From contig JASJDS010000045.1 of assembly GCA_030065055.1 (NCBI GenBank), positions 1-36,791 on the forward strand: 36,791 nt of DNA, in the 5' to 3' direction. Below, in pieces: positions 17,775 through 27,392 of the stretch. The first letter of the stretch is position 1; the number at the start of each line of letters is the position of its first letter. This stretch comes from Calothrix sp. MO_192.B10 (GTDB taxonomy: Bacteria > Cyanobacteriota > Cyanobacteriia > Cyanobacteriales > Nostocaceae). The notes below the pieces were generated by a model, which saw only the letters and a program-made list of their open reading frames with translations, had not been told where the DNA came from and made no database searches. The translations under genes were made by a program, and so were the position numbers.

Positions 17775-18476
17775 TCAAAGTCTGGGTAAAGTCCCATTGT
17801 CTACATCTTTTTTTTCATGGGCTTGAGTTGCAGAAGCAATATAAACAACAGCAAGAATGGCAAAGATATAAGCTTGAATAAAACCAGTTAAAAGTCCCAA
17901 AAGTTGTATTGGTATTGGTATCAAGAATGGAGTCAGCAGTAGGAGAATAGCAACTATCAAGCCTCCACTCATCACATTACCAAATAAACGCACCGCCAAG
18001 GCAATTGTGCGGGAAAATTCACCAATAATGTTGAAGGGCAACATAATGGGGGTAGGTTTTAGATATTGTCGGAGATAACCTAATACTCCCTGTTGTCGAA
18101 TGCCGAAGAAGGGAACCGCAAAAAACACACAGACAGCAAGTGCGGCTGTGGTGGAAAGAGAAGCTGTGGGTGGATTATAAAAGGGAATGATGGACAGTAG
18201 ATTGGACGTAGCAATAAAAATGAATAGAGTTCCAATAAAAGGTAAATAGGGATCAGGATTTTGTCCGCTAGTTTGGCGAATTTGATCCCGCAGTCCAATT
18301 ACCAAAACTTCCAGTAAATTCTGCCATCGGGAAAGGCTAGTTCCGGTTGAGAGCTTGCGTGTTATTAACCAAGAACCAACTATCAATAGCAACATCACTA
18401 CCCAACTAAACACAAGGGTGGCATTTAATACCACAGGTCCCAGTTGCCAGGTAATTTGGTCAGTACTTATATGCAT
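17775..18476 (-). CDS. atpB: N-ATPase a subunit (stator ion channel)
   Basis: This protein of about 233 residues has five or six membrane helices. The essential arginine lies in GEFSRTIALAVRLFGNVMSGG, with PYLPFIGTLFIFIATSNLL and FIQAYIFAILAVVYIASAT also conserved. I chose ATG at 18476 (MHISTDQITWQLGP), with GAAGG just upstream, rather than a TTG at 18524 whose extra 16 residues come from repeat DNA. The tail (HEKKDVDNGTLPRL) reads into sequence resembling a repeat seen near 3830 (CGACTCGTCAAA) and may be remodelled. It would form the half-channels next to the c ring. Confidence 0.94.
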   Translation of the reverse strand: MHISTDQITWQLGPVVLNATLVFSWVVMLLLIVGSWLITRKLSTGTSLSRWQNLLEVLVIGLRDQIRQTSGQNPDPYLPFIGTLFIFIATSNLLSIIPFYNPPTASLSTTAALAVCVFFAVPFFGIRQQGVLGYLRQYLKPTPIMLPFNIIGEFSRTIALAVRLFGNVMSGGLIVAILLLLTPFLIPIPIQLLGLLTGFIQAYIFAILAVVYIASATQAHEKKDVDNGTLPRL

Positions 18477-18557
18477 AGCCTTCAATAAGTTATAAATTAT
18501 GAGCACCCTAGGAGGGGAAGTCAAAAGTCATGCATTATTAAACCTCCTTCCCCCCAA

Positions 18558-18624
18558 GGCGCAAGTCTTGCGCCCCCACTCATTCACTCCTTCCCTCCGG
18601 GCGGGGAAACCCCGCCCCTACTCC
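18558..18624. repeat. Two palindromic repeats at the atpR/atpB junction
   Basis: GGCGCAAG-T-CTTGCGCC (18558-18574) and GGGCGGGG-AAA-CCCCGCCC (18599-18617) are perfect short palindromes. The second is inside the atpR reading frame. The 26 bases 18599-18624 recur exactly at 23168-23193, and half of the palindrome occurs, inverted, at 31002-31014. Confidence 0.9.
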
Positions 18625-18912
18625 CTCACTCTGTGGTTGCAAACGCTGTACCATAAGGTTCCGCACCAGAAGGAAGGTAACAATAAATACAAAGGCGTTT
18701 AATGGCGCATATGCTTTACCTTCAACAATAATTAGGTATAAGAACGCTAAACAGATACCCAGCCTAGCAATAAAACTTAATAATGTTAGTTGTAGGGGGT
18801 TAGATGCTGTGGGTAGTTTATTCACAGTTATCCACAGTCCACCAAAATATAATAATCCCAGCACAATTCCCGCTAATAATGCCACGGCAAGAAGAACTAG
18901 ATTACCGCTCAT
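18580..18912 (-). CDS. atpR: N-ATPase AtpR subunit with repeat-encoded C-terminus
   Basis: This 110-residue membrane protein has three hydrophobic segments. The conserved basic residue typical of AtpR is in LLSFIARLGICLAFLYLI. The gene is diagnostic of N-type ATPase operons, where AtpR is thought to be needed for assembling the c ring together with AtpQ. It overlaps the 3' end of atpQ by 11 bp. The normal protein appears to end near MVQRLQPQ; the last 15 or so residues (SEGVGAGFPRPEGRSE) are encoded by a palindromic dispersed repeat that has extended the frame. Confidence 0.9.
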   Translation of the reverse strand: MSGNLVLLAVALLAGIVLGLLYFGGLWITVNKLPTASNPLQLTLLSFIARLGICLAFLYLIIVEGKAYAPLNAFVFIVTFLLVRNLMVQRLQPQSEGVGAGFPRPEGRSE

Positions 18913-19279
18913 GATTCGACTCCTGTTCTGATGGCTGTTGAGACGCTTCCGTGCGAGATGTCTCCATTTGTTTTTGTTCTCCCATTACCCAATACCATGC
19001 ATTGATACACCCCAGAATTAAACCCCCTAACATTAGTGTTAAAGTCCAGGATATAGTGCTGGGGAACCGCCTATCAAGCCAATTGCCTAATACCATACCT
19101 AATAAAGCAGGAACCACAATCGACCAACCCACAAGTCCGAGAATACCCAAGCCAAACCAAATACCCTGTTTTTTTTGTCTTTTAGCTCTCAGCTTGCGAG
19201 TTGCTTTGTTTGCCACTTTACCTATAAAATCTAATTGGATTTTTCGATGAGTTTTCCCTGGTAATTTATCACTGTCCAT
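18902..19279 (-). CDS. atpQ: N-ATPase AtpQ subunit (AtpI/AtpZ-like)
   Basis: This 125-residue protein has a basic N-terminus (KATRKLRAKRQKKQG) followed by two hydrophobic helices. The pattern FGLGILGLVGWSIVVPALLG ... GNWLDRRFP, then SWTLTLMLGGLILGCINAW, matches the AtpI/AtpZ-like AtpQ of N-ATPase operons, including the GNWLD[RK] motif. Its known or proposed role is assembly of the c ring or an accessory ion channel. It overlaps atpR. A 174-bp gap with short A/T-rich repeats separates it from atpC. Confidence 0.9.
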   Translation of the reverse strand: MDSDKLPGKTHRKIQLDFIGKVANKATRKLRAKRQKKQGIWFGLGILGLVGWSIVVPALLGMVLGNWLDRRFPSTISWTLTLMLGGLILGCINAWYWVMGEQKQMETSRTEASQQPSEQESNHER

Positions 19280-19453
19280 TGCTGCATCTATCCCCCCATA
19301 CCATTTTGGATTTTAGATTTTGGATTTTAGATTGTAAAACATTTACTGGATAAACTTTTCGCTTCTTCCATCTGTTGCAATGATTTTTCAAAGGGGTATT
19401 ACTTTCCCTAACCTACATTCCCCAATTTTGAATTTTGAATTGAATTGTCTCCC

Positions 19454-21234
<1,781 letters not shown>

Positions 21235-21257
21235 TTAAATATCCTGAGTGACATCCT

Positions 21258-21288
21258 CCCCCACCAAATCTTGAGATTGTGGTGGGGG
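21258..21288. terminator. Hairpin between the kinase gene and atpD
   Basis: CCCCCACCA/TGGTGGGGG forms a 9-bp GC-rich stem extended by AATCT/AGATT. A TTTTAT run follows on the plus strand only. Genes on both sides read on the minus strand, where no U-tract follows. It may be an attenuating structure in the atpD leader or the end of a mobile element rather than a terminator for these genes. Confidence 0.45.
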
Positions 21289-21392
21289 TTTTATAGCTCC
21301 CCCAAGCCCCCTCAAAAAGATAAAACTCACGCAAAGACGCAAAGGTTATACGGTTATTTTATTATGGGCTTACTTCCGGACTTGATATCAAT

Positions 21393-22775
21393 TCACCGAC
21401 GCAACCAATCTTTAATTTCATTTGCTAACCAAATACATTCCATTGGACTTAAGCCTACACCAAATGAGTAACGCTGTTCATCGGTTTGAATTGTCACCAT
21501 TTCTTTTTCTTCTTTGACATTATTCATCTGAAAGGAGCTTCTATTAGTGATGTACATCACACTCTGAAATACATCTTGAATGGAATCAGTGGCAGCCAAT
21601 TGACGCTGACGACAAAGGTTAAACAACCATAGTTCAACTGAAAAGTGTTCCGGAGTTATATGTACGCGCTGGTGTCCAAAAGCATTTATTAACAATCCAT
21701 CGATAAATCGGACAAATACCAAACACACTGGAATCAAGATAATTAAAAACAATAGGGGAACTGATGCAAACAGCGCAGTAATCATCATTAATACCATTAT
21801 TAGTCCGATAACAGCCATAATTAGCAGAGTACCACCAGAGCATATAATTTCTAATGCAGACTGCGATCGCATTGGTAGTTTAATTAATAACTGTTTGCGA
21901 TTTTTTTTCAGTTGCACCCGGCTGTCTACTGGCTGGCGAGTGGTATGTAATAAACTGGGGGAGAAGACACGATTGGCTTTGAGGGTTTCTAATGCTTCGC
22001 GGGCATTACTGATTCGTCTTTCTACCGATGGTTCGGTGATATCCTCTAACCAATCTGCAAAACTAGGTTTGATATTTACCAAGTCCCGGAACTGAATTTG
22101 TAAGTCGCGCACGGGTAATTCTGCTGGGGAGGTACCTGTAAGTAAATGAATCAAGGTTGTTCCTAAAGCATACAAATCTGAGGCTGGAACCGCTTTACCA
22201 CCAAACTGTTCCATCGGTGCATAACCATAGGTACCAACTACGGTAAATGTAACTCCTTCCTTGGCCGCTTTATCTTGCACCGCGCCAAAATCTACTAAAT
22301 AAATATGATTATCTTCCCCCCAGATTAAATTACTTGGTTTGATGTCTCGGTGCAGTACGGGGGGATTGAGTTCGTGTAAATGAATGAGAATATTGAGAAT
22401 TTCAATCGCAACTTTCCTGACTTGTTTTTCTGTAAATCGCTTGCCCTGGGTTAACATCTCTTTCAAAGATGCTCCAGGAATGTATTCTTGCACCAAGCCA
22501 AACCACAGACTGCGGTCATCTATGGAAAAATAATCGATATATTGAGGAATGCGGGGATGATTTAACTGCTTGAGGATTTGTACCTCTCTTTCAAACAGTT
22601 TCAAATCTTCCCACTGTACTGTACCCCCAAAAGCCAGGAGTTTGACTACTACTTGCTGGCGTTGATCATTATTAGCCTGTAAATCTTTAGCCAACCAAGT
22701 TTGCCGAATCCCATTATCACCCAGTTGGCGTTGTAATTGATAACGATTTTGTAATATTTGCTCTGCTTGTAGCAT
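21393..22775 (-). CDS. Membrane-anchored serine/threonine protein kinase
   Basis: This 460-residue protein has a complete kinase domain in residues 12-270: a degenerate glycine loop (LGDNGIRQTW), catalytic Lys45 (VVVKLLAFG), HRDIKPSN with Asp144, VDFGAV with Asp162, and GTYGYAPMEQFGGKAVPASD. Two long hydrophobic segments (about residues 315-365) follow, then a cytoplasmic tail with no known domain. It belongs to the bacterial Hanks-type (PknB-like) kinases common in filamentous cyanobacteria. Its target is unknown. Its position directly upstream of the N-ATPase operon allows co-transcription. Confidence 0.92.
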   Translation of the reverse strand: MLQAEQILQNRYQLQRQLGDNGIRQTWLAKDLQANNDQRQQVVVKLLAFGGTVQWEDLKLFEREVQILKQLNHPRIPQYIDYFSIDDRSLWFGLVQEYIPGASLKEMLTQGKRFTEKQVRKVAIEILNILIHLHELNPPVLHRDIKPSNLIWGEDNHIYLVDFGAVQDKAAKEGVTFTVVGTYGYAPMEQFGGKAVPASDLYALGTTLIHLLTGTSPAELPVRDLQIQFRDLVNIKPSFADWLEDITEPSVERRISNAREALETLKANRVFSPSLLHTTRQPVDSRVQLKKNRKQLLIKLPMRSQSALEIICSGGTLLIMAVIGLIMVLMMITALFASVPLLFLIILIPVCLVFVRFIDGLLINAFGHQRVHITPEHFSVELWLFNLCRQRQLAATDSIQDVFQSVMYITNRSSFQMNNVKEEKEMVTIQTDEQRYSFGVGLSPMECIWLANEIKDWLRR

Positions 22776-23611
22776 TTTGTATTGCTATCCTCACCAGCCT
22801 AACTCCTCTAATCTAGCTACAATTTTTGATTGAGTCATTCAAGACGATTATATTGCTAAGTTTTTTAAAGAAAGCCGCGAGAGCTGGAGGCTGGAGTGAG
22901 CGTAAGTGATAAGTGATAAGTATCTTGGCTCTCCCACATATTTTTTCGTTCACTCGGCAGGAGGCAGTCCTGATGAAAAAAATTTTCAGCCCGTGCCCGT
23001 AGACCTGTAGCGGCTTGCCATAGGGTAGCTCCCGCTTTTCTGCAAGAGGCAACCAAGCCCTCAAGGGCGCACGCAATGCGCCCCTACTATGCCCTTCTTA
23101 ACTATTTTCAAGCTAGTCCCCCACGGTCAAATCCCATAACCAAGCATGAAAATAATTTCCTAACTCTGGGCGGGGAAACCCCGCCCCTACTCCTGAACTC
23201 CGAACTCCGAACTCCGAACTCCGAACTCCGAACTCCGAACTCCATATTTTCAAGTTAGGGGTGAGTAAAAAGTCAAAATCATTGTATTATCTGTCTTTGA
23301 TCTTGTATAAATGGTTAGTTTATTTACGTCGATGTAAATTCAGAAACCAAACTGGGTTTCCATATATTGCGATATAGTTCACTTCAGGCTAAACACTAAA
23401 ACTGGCTTAGGTTGGTTTGCGTTCCTTAACCCAACGTTATCAAAGGTTTGTTGGGTTCCCTATGGCTCAACCCAACCTACCATTATGATTAACTGAACCG
23501 TATTGCTATATATTGGGTAACTATTTAGATTGTTGAAATCACGAAAATCGTAGATAAATTTCTGCTAATTGAAACATAATGCTGCATCTCCGAACGTCAA
23601 AATCGCAATTA
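22776..23611. other. Repeat-rich non-coding region between divergent transcription units
   Basis: About 830 bp lie between the kinase (minus) and the sugar-binding protein gene (plus), and no gene is supported. It contains an inverse copy of the 3711/3963 repeat (about 23109-23150), the GGGCGGGG palindrome (23168-23193) and a seven-unit heptamer array (23195-23243). AACCCAACCTACC-type repeat DNA, dispersed in cyanobacteria, lies around 23430-23480. Promoters for both flanking genes should lie here, but none is convincing by eye. Confidence 0.6.
23195..23243. repeat. Heptamer tandem repeat, 7 x GAACTCC
   Basis: Seven perfect GAACTCC units directly follow a GGGCGGGG palindrome (23168-23186). 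The same unit forms the short array at the end of atpF (16506-16526). Confidence 0.95.
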
Positions 23612-24892
23612 ATGTCAAGAATTTCACAAAAATTCAAATCTCCAATAGTTATATTTTTTACGGTTCTCATAGGGATTCTCCTGATATCTGTACCACCAGC
23701 CTTTACTAAACAGCCAGTGGTTCTCAATTTGCTGATGACAGCACCGGATGCTCAAACCTGGAAGCAAACAGTAGTCAAGGACTTTGAGGCAAAAAATCCT
23801 GGTATTCGTGTGAATGTGATTGAAGGACCTAATGCCACAAATTTAATTGAAGATATGTACACCTCCGCCTTTGTTTTGGGTGATTCTCCATATGACTTGG
23901 TGAATATGGATGTGATTTGGACACCCAAATTTGCGGCTGCGGGTTGGTTAATGGATTTGAGCGATCGCATGACCAAGGAGCAATTATCCGTATTTTCACC
24001 TAAAGATGTGGATGGGGGGCGTTATGAAGGTAAGTTGTATCGGATTCCCATGCGTTCTGACGTGGGAATGCTTTACTACCGCAAAGATTTACTCAAGTCA
24101 GCTGGATTTAATCCCCCAGAAACTTTTGCAGATTTGCTGAAAATATCCAAAGCTTTGAAGGAGAAAGACAAAGTCAACTGGGGTTATTTGTGGCAAGGCA
24201 AACAATATGAAGGATTAGCCGCAATGTTTGTCGAAGTCTTGCAAGGTTTTGGCGGATATTGGGTGAATCCCGATACCTTAGAAGTTGGTTTGGATCAACC
24301 CGAAAGTATAAAAGCGATCGCTTTTCTCCAAGAAACCATCCAAGAGGGAATTGCACCGGCAGGGGTAACAACCTATCAGGAAGAAGAAACCAGACGCATA
24401 TTTCAAAACGGAGAAGCAGCATTTGTCCGCAACTGGCCCTATGCATGGCCCCTAGGCAACGCCGATGACTCCCCGGTGAAAGGAAAAATAGCAATTAAAC
24501 CCATGGTGGGTACTCCTGGTCAAAATGGCGGCGCTTGTTTAGGGGGTTGGGGTTTAGGAATTGCCAAAAACTCCAAACATCCAGAAGAAGCCTGGAAAGC
24601 AATTCAATACTTTACCAGTGAAGCAGCACAGCGCAAATTTATTTTACAAGCAGGGTTTGTTCCCAGTCGGCGCTCCCTATTTACAGATCCTCAAATCGTC
24701 GCCAAATACCCCCATTATCCAGAAATATTACGAGTAGTGGATCAAGCCGTTTTGCGTCCACCCATTGCTCAATACGCCCAAGCATCAGATATTTTGCAGC
24801 GTTATTTGAGTTCCGCCCTCACCAATCGGATGAACCCAGAAAAAGCCATGAAAGCAGCAGCAGCAGAAACCAAGCGACTACTAAAAACCTAA
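23612..24892 (+). CDS. Carbohydrate ABC transporter substrate-binding protein (family 1)
   Basis: The protein is about 426 residues from the ATG at 23612 (MSRISQKFKSP), which puts the signal peptide (FFTVLIGILLISVPPAFTK) at the N-terminus. An in-frame ATG 33 nt earlier would add 11 non-hydrophobic residues. The mature part matches family-1 extracellular solute-binding proteins: FEAKNPGIRVNVIEG, LVNMDVIWTPKFAAAGWLMD, YRIPMRSDVGMLYYRKDLL and GGWGLGIAKNSKHPEEAWKA. Relatives bind trehalose, maltose or other glycosides. The exact sugar is not visible. It heads a four-gene importer set. Confidence 0.92.
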   Translation: MSRISQKFKSPIVIFFTVLIGILLISVPPAFTKQPVVLNLLMTAPDAQTWKQTVVKDFEAKNPGIRVNVIEGPNATNLIEDMYTSAFVLGDSPYDLVNMDVIWTPKFAAAGWLMDLSDRMTKEQLSVFSPKDVDGGRYEGKLYRIPMRSDVGMLYYRKDLLKSAGFNPPETFADLLKISKALKEKDKVNWGYLWQGKQYEGLAAMFVEVLQGFGGYWVNPDTLEVGLDQPESIKAIAFLQETIQEGIAPAGVTTYQEEETRRIFQNGEAAFVRNWPYAWPLGNADDSPVKGKIAIKPMVGTPGQNGGACLGGWGLGIAKNSKHPEEAWKAIQYFTSEAAQRKFILQAGFVPSRRSLFTDPQIVAKYPHYPEILRVVDQAVLRPPIAQYAQASDILQRYLSSALTNRMNPEKAMKAAAAETKRLLKT

Positions 24893-24911
24893 ATCAAGTT
24901 AAAAGTCAAAA

Positions 24912-24970
24912 GTGAGCCATTGCGGTGGACGGGTTCCCCGGCATAAAGCAAATGGCGAACTCCGAAGGAG
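24912..24970. repeat. Short palindromic element with conserved core, copy 1
   Basis: GCCATTGC (24916-24923) and GCAAATGGC (24948-24956) pair as arms around a core containing GGTGGACGGGTTCCCCGGC. The element interrupts a run of AGTCAAA units. The core is shared almost exactly with 32616-32648, but the outer arm sequence is different there and again self-complementary. Confidence 0.8.
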
Positions 24971-25004
24971 TCAAAAGTCAAAAGAGCTTTATTTTAAACT
25001 CTTC

Positions 25005-25035
25005 CTCTCTGCGCCTCTGCGCCTCTGCGTGAGAC
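25005..25035. repeat. CGCAGAGG-type dispersed repeat (uninterrupted copy)
   Basis: On the minus strand this reads GTCTCACGCAGAGG followed by two further CGCAGAG units. It is an uninterrupted version of the repeat at 32596-32675, which carries a 49-bp insert. A diverged copy is at about 26149-26180. Confidence 0.85.
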
Positions 25036-25071
25036 AAATCCATATTTCCTACCTCCCAACCAAGAAAACCC

Positions 25072-25989
25072 ATGACGAAACTACAAACAATTAGAAGCCG
25101 AGAAATCAGGACAGCAGGGGTTTTCTTACTACCAGCATTACTCTTACTGCTCTTCGTCTTCGCCTATCCCATTCTCCGGGCATTTTGGTTAAGCTTCTTT
25201 ACTCAGAACCTAGGTACAAAACTACAACCCACATTTTCTGGCATCGATAATTACCTGAGGATGGCGGGGGATGGACGTTTCTGGCATAGTTTATTGACAA
25301 CATCCATATTTACCACTGCATCAGTATTTGTGGAACTCTTGCTTGGACTAGGAATTGCCCTAATTTTAAATAAACCCTTTGCCGGACGGGGTGCAGTGCG
25401 AACCATTGCCATATTGCCTTGGGCATTACCCACAGCCTTGATTGGTCTAGCTTGGGCGTGGATTTTTAACGATCAATTCGGTGTTGCTAACGATCTCTTA
25501 CTGCGACTGGGAATCCTGGAACAAGGTCAAGTTATTAACTGGTTAGGGGAACCAACCTTAGCAATGATTGCAGTGGTATTTGCAGACGTATGGAAAACTA
25601 CACCATTTATCAGTATTCTTTTGTTAGCTGGCTTGCAATCAATTTCCCCCGATATGTATGAAGCTCACGCCATTGATGGTGCAACCCCTTGGCAAAGTTT
25701 CCGGCAAATCACCCTTCCCCTACTCATGCCGCAAGTCTTGATTGCCATGCTATTTCGATTTGCCCAGGCATTTGGCATATTCGACCTAATTTCTGTCATG
25801 ACTGGGGGTGGCCCTGGTGGTGCCACGGAGGTCATATCCCTGTACATTTACTCTACTATCATGCGCTACTTAGATTTTGGCTATGGTGCGGCATTAGTAG
25901 TAGTCACATTTACCCTCTTGGTGGTAGCAGTGGCTCTTGCCAGTTTCTTGCTGACTAAATTTAACAGCAAAAACGCAGTTCCTAATTAG
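25072..25989 (+). CDS. Sugar ABC transporter permease (MalF type)
   Basis: This 305-residue protein has six membrane segments and the EAA loop EAHAIDGATPWQSFRQITLP (about residues 197-216), which contacts the ATPase. The N-terminal FLLPALLLLLFVFAYPILRAF and the FDLISVMTGGGPGGATEVIS motif identify it as the MalF/UgpA-like partner. It is the first of two permeases. The 179-bp gap after the binding protein and the 388-bp gap before the second permease contain repeats, so the importer is an operon expanded by repeats. Confidence 0.94.
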   Translation: MTKLQTIRSREIRTAGVFLLPALLLLLFVFAYPILRAFWLSFFTQNLGTKLQPTFSGIDNYLRMAGDGRFWHSLLTTSIFTTASVFVELLLGLGIALILNKPFAGRGAVRTIAILPWALPTALIGLAWAWIFNDQFGVANDLLLRLGILEQGQVINWLGEPTLAMIAVVFADVWKTTPFISILLLAGLQSISPDMYEAHAIDGATPWQSFRQITLPLLMPQVLIAMLFRFAQAFGIFDLISVMTGGGPGGATEVISLYIYSTIMRYLDFGYGAALVVVTFTLLVVAVALASFLLTKFNSKNAVPN

Positions 25990-26020
25990 TGGTCTGTCCC
26001 ATTAGTTCTGAGAGGTAACA

Positions 26021-26331
26021 GATCCCCGACTTCTTTAAGGATGCTGCTGGCGAATAGTGGCTATGACCCCTTACTAGGTTAAAAACTAGGGATTATTGGC
26101 ATAATTTGGACTTGTTTTTTCGGCGTTGCATAAGTGCGGGATGATTTATCTCACGCAGAGTCGCAGAGACGCAGAGAGAAAGGGAGTTGAGAATTTCTAT
26201 ACCTTCAATTTCATCCCATTATTCAGCAACGCCGTTTTTTCTGCCCCCACTCCCCCACTCTCCCACTCCCCCACTCCCAAGAGGGTGATACCCCTGATTC
26301 GCCATCGGTATCCTTTAAGAAGTCGGGGATC
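26021..26331. mobile_element. MITE-like element with 20-bp inverted ends
   Basis: The ends GATCCCCGACTTCTTTAAGG (26021-26040) and the inverted copy at 26312-26331 differ at one position, enclosing 271 bp. The interior holds a copy of TGCTGCTGGCGAATAGTGG (also inverted at about 31618-31636), a GCGTTGCATAAGTGCGGG repeat, a CGCAGAG stretch and a C-rich CCCCCACTC run. There is no coding sequence. It sits between the two permease genes and accounts for most of the 388-bp gap. Confidence 0.65.
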
Positions 26332-26377
26332 TAAACACATCATCACCCATTACCCCTACCCCTAACTTTGAGTAAAC

Positions 26378-27262
26378 ATGACTACAATCCCAGAAAAATT
26401 AACTACCAACCCCCAACCACAGGCTCAAGCCAAGAATCTAGTCACAAACATATTAAAGTGGGCAGCGATCGCCTTTGTGGTAGTATTTTGTTTAGCACCT
26501 GTAATGTGGCAAGTACTGACATCATTTAAGGTGAATCAAGATATTTCTAAATTACCCACAATCTACTTTCCTAGCAGGATTACCCTCAACCATTATCTGG
26601 AATTATTCGTCCGTCGCCCCTTCTGGCGGTACATTTTGAACAGTGCCCTGGTATCTTTTGTTTCCACGGCTTTAGCCTTAGCTATGGGCGCACCTGCCGC
26701 TTATGCCTTAGCTAGATTGCGCCCTTGGGGTAGTAAAGTCATCCTGGCAGGTATTTTAATTGTCACCTTATTCCCCGGAATTTTATTATTCTTGGGACTA
26801 TTAGAAATTATCCAAAAATTAAACCTGGGTAATAACTACTTGGCTTTGATTATTCCCTACGCTGCCATTAATTTACCATTAACAATTTTGGTGCTGCGGA
26901 GCTTTTTTGAACAACTACCAAAAGAATTAGAAGATTCAGCCAGGATGGATGGTTATAATACCTTGCAAATGCTAATTAAAATCCTCCTGCCAATGACTGT
27001 CCCCGCATTAGTAACCACAGGTATTTTGACCTTTATTTTTGCATGGAATGAGTTTATTTTTGCCCTCACATTTATTACCCGTGATGAGATGAAAACCATT
27101 CCCGTGGCAGCAGCTCAACTCAGTGGAGCTTCCACTTTTGAAATACCCTATGGACCAATTGCAGCGGCAACTGTGGTAGGCACTTTTCCCCTGGTTTTAT
27201 TAGTATTGTTCTTCCAACGTAAGATTGTTCAAGGTCTAACTGCTGGGGCTGTAAAAGGGTGA
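26378..27262 (+). CDS. Sugar ABC transporter permease (MalG type)
   Basis: This 294-residue protein has six membrane segments. The EAA loop EDSARMDGYNTLQMLIKILL and the signature FIFAWNEFIFALTFITRDEM KTIPVA are typical of MalG/UgpE permeases. The N-terminal cytoplasmic tail is Gln/Pro-rich. It pairs with the upstream permease. The gap to the ATPase gene (130 bp) holds a heptamer repeat array. Confidence 0.94.
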   Translation: MTTIPEKLTTNPQPQAQAKNLVTNILKWAAIAFVVVFCLAPVMWQVLTSFKVNQDISKLPTIYFPSRITLNHYLELFVRRPFWRYILNSALVSFVSTALALAMGAPAAYALARLRPWGSKVILAGILIVTLFPGILLFLGLLEIIQKLNLGNNYLALIIPYAAINLPLTILVLRSFFEQLPKELEDSARMDGYNTLQMLIKILLPMTVPALVTTGILTFIFAWNEFIFALTFITRDEMKTIPVAAAQLSGASTFEIPYGPIAAATVVGTFPLVLLVLFFQRKIVQGLTAGAVKG

Positions 27263-27270
27263 GATATGAG

Positions 27271-27330
27271 TTGATGGTTGTTAGTTGTTAGTTGTTAGTT
27301 GATGGTTGTTAGTTGACAGTTGACAGTTAG
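27271..27330. repeat. Heptamer repeat array (TTGATGG / TTGTTAG / TTGACAG)
   Basis: Eight or so heptamer units of the same family as 16402-16478 lie just after the second permease stop. The related array at 28528-28570 follows the ATPase gene. Confidence 0.85.
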
Positions 27331-27392
27331 GAGTATTTGATTTTTTACTCCCTTATTTCTTCAAGCTTGATTCCTAATTAAATAGAAACATC

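Noticed and set aside
18477-18524. Upstream TTG start for atpB
   Set aside because: It would add 16 residues unlike subunit a, read partly from repeat DNA; the ATG at 18476 fits the family N-terminus.
22813-23076. Two minus-strand open frames near the kinase
   Set aside because: They read through repeat DNA, overlap each other in different frames, and show no domain.
23195-23243. Possible CRISPR array
   Set aside because: Units are 7 bp with no spacers; these are tandem heptamers, as are the arrays at 3660, 16402, 27271 and 28528.
26126-26365. Plus-strand open frame between the permeases
   Set aside because: It is composed of repeat units within the MITE-like element (CGCAGAG and CCCCCACTC runs).
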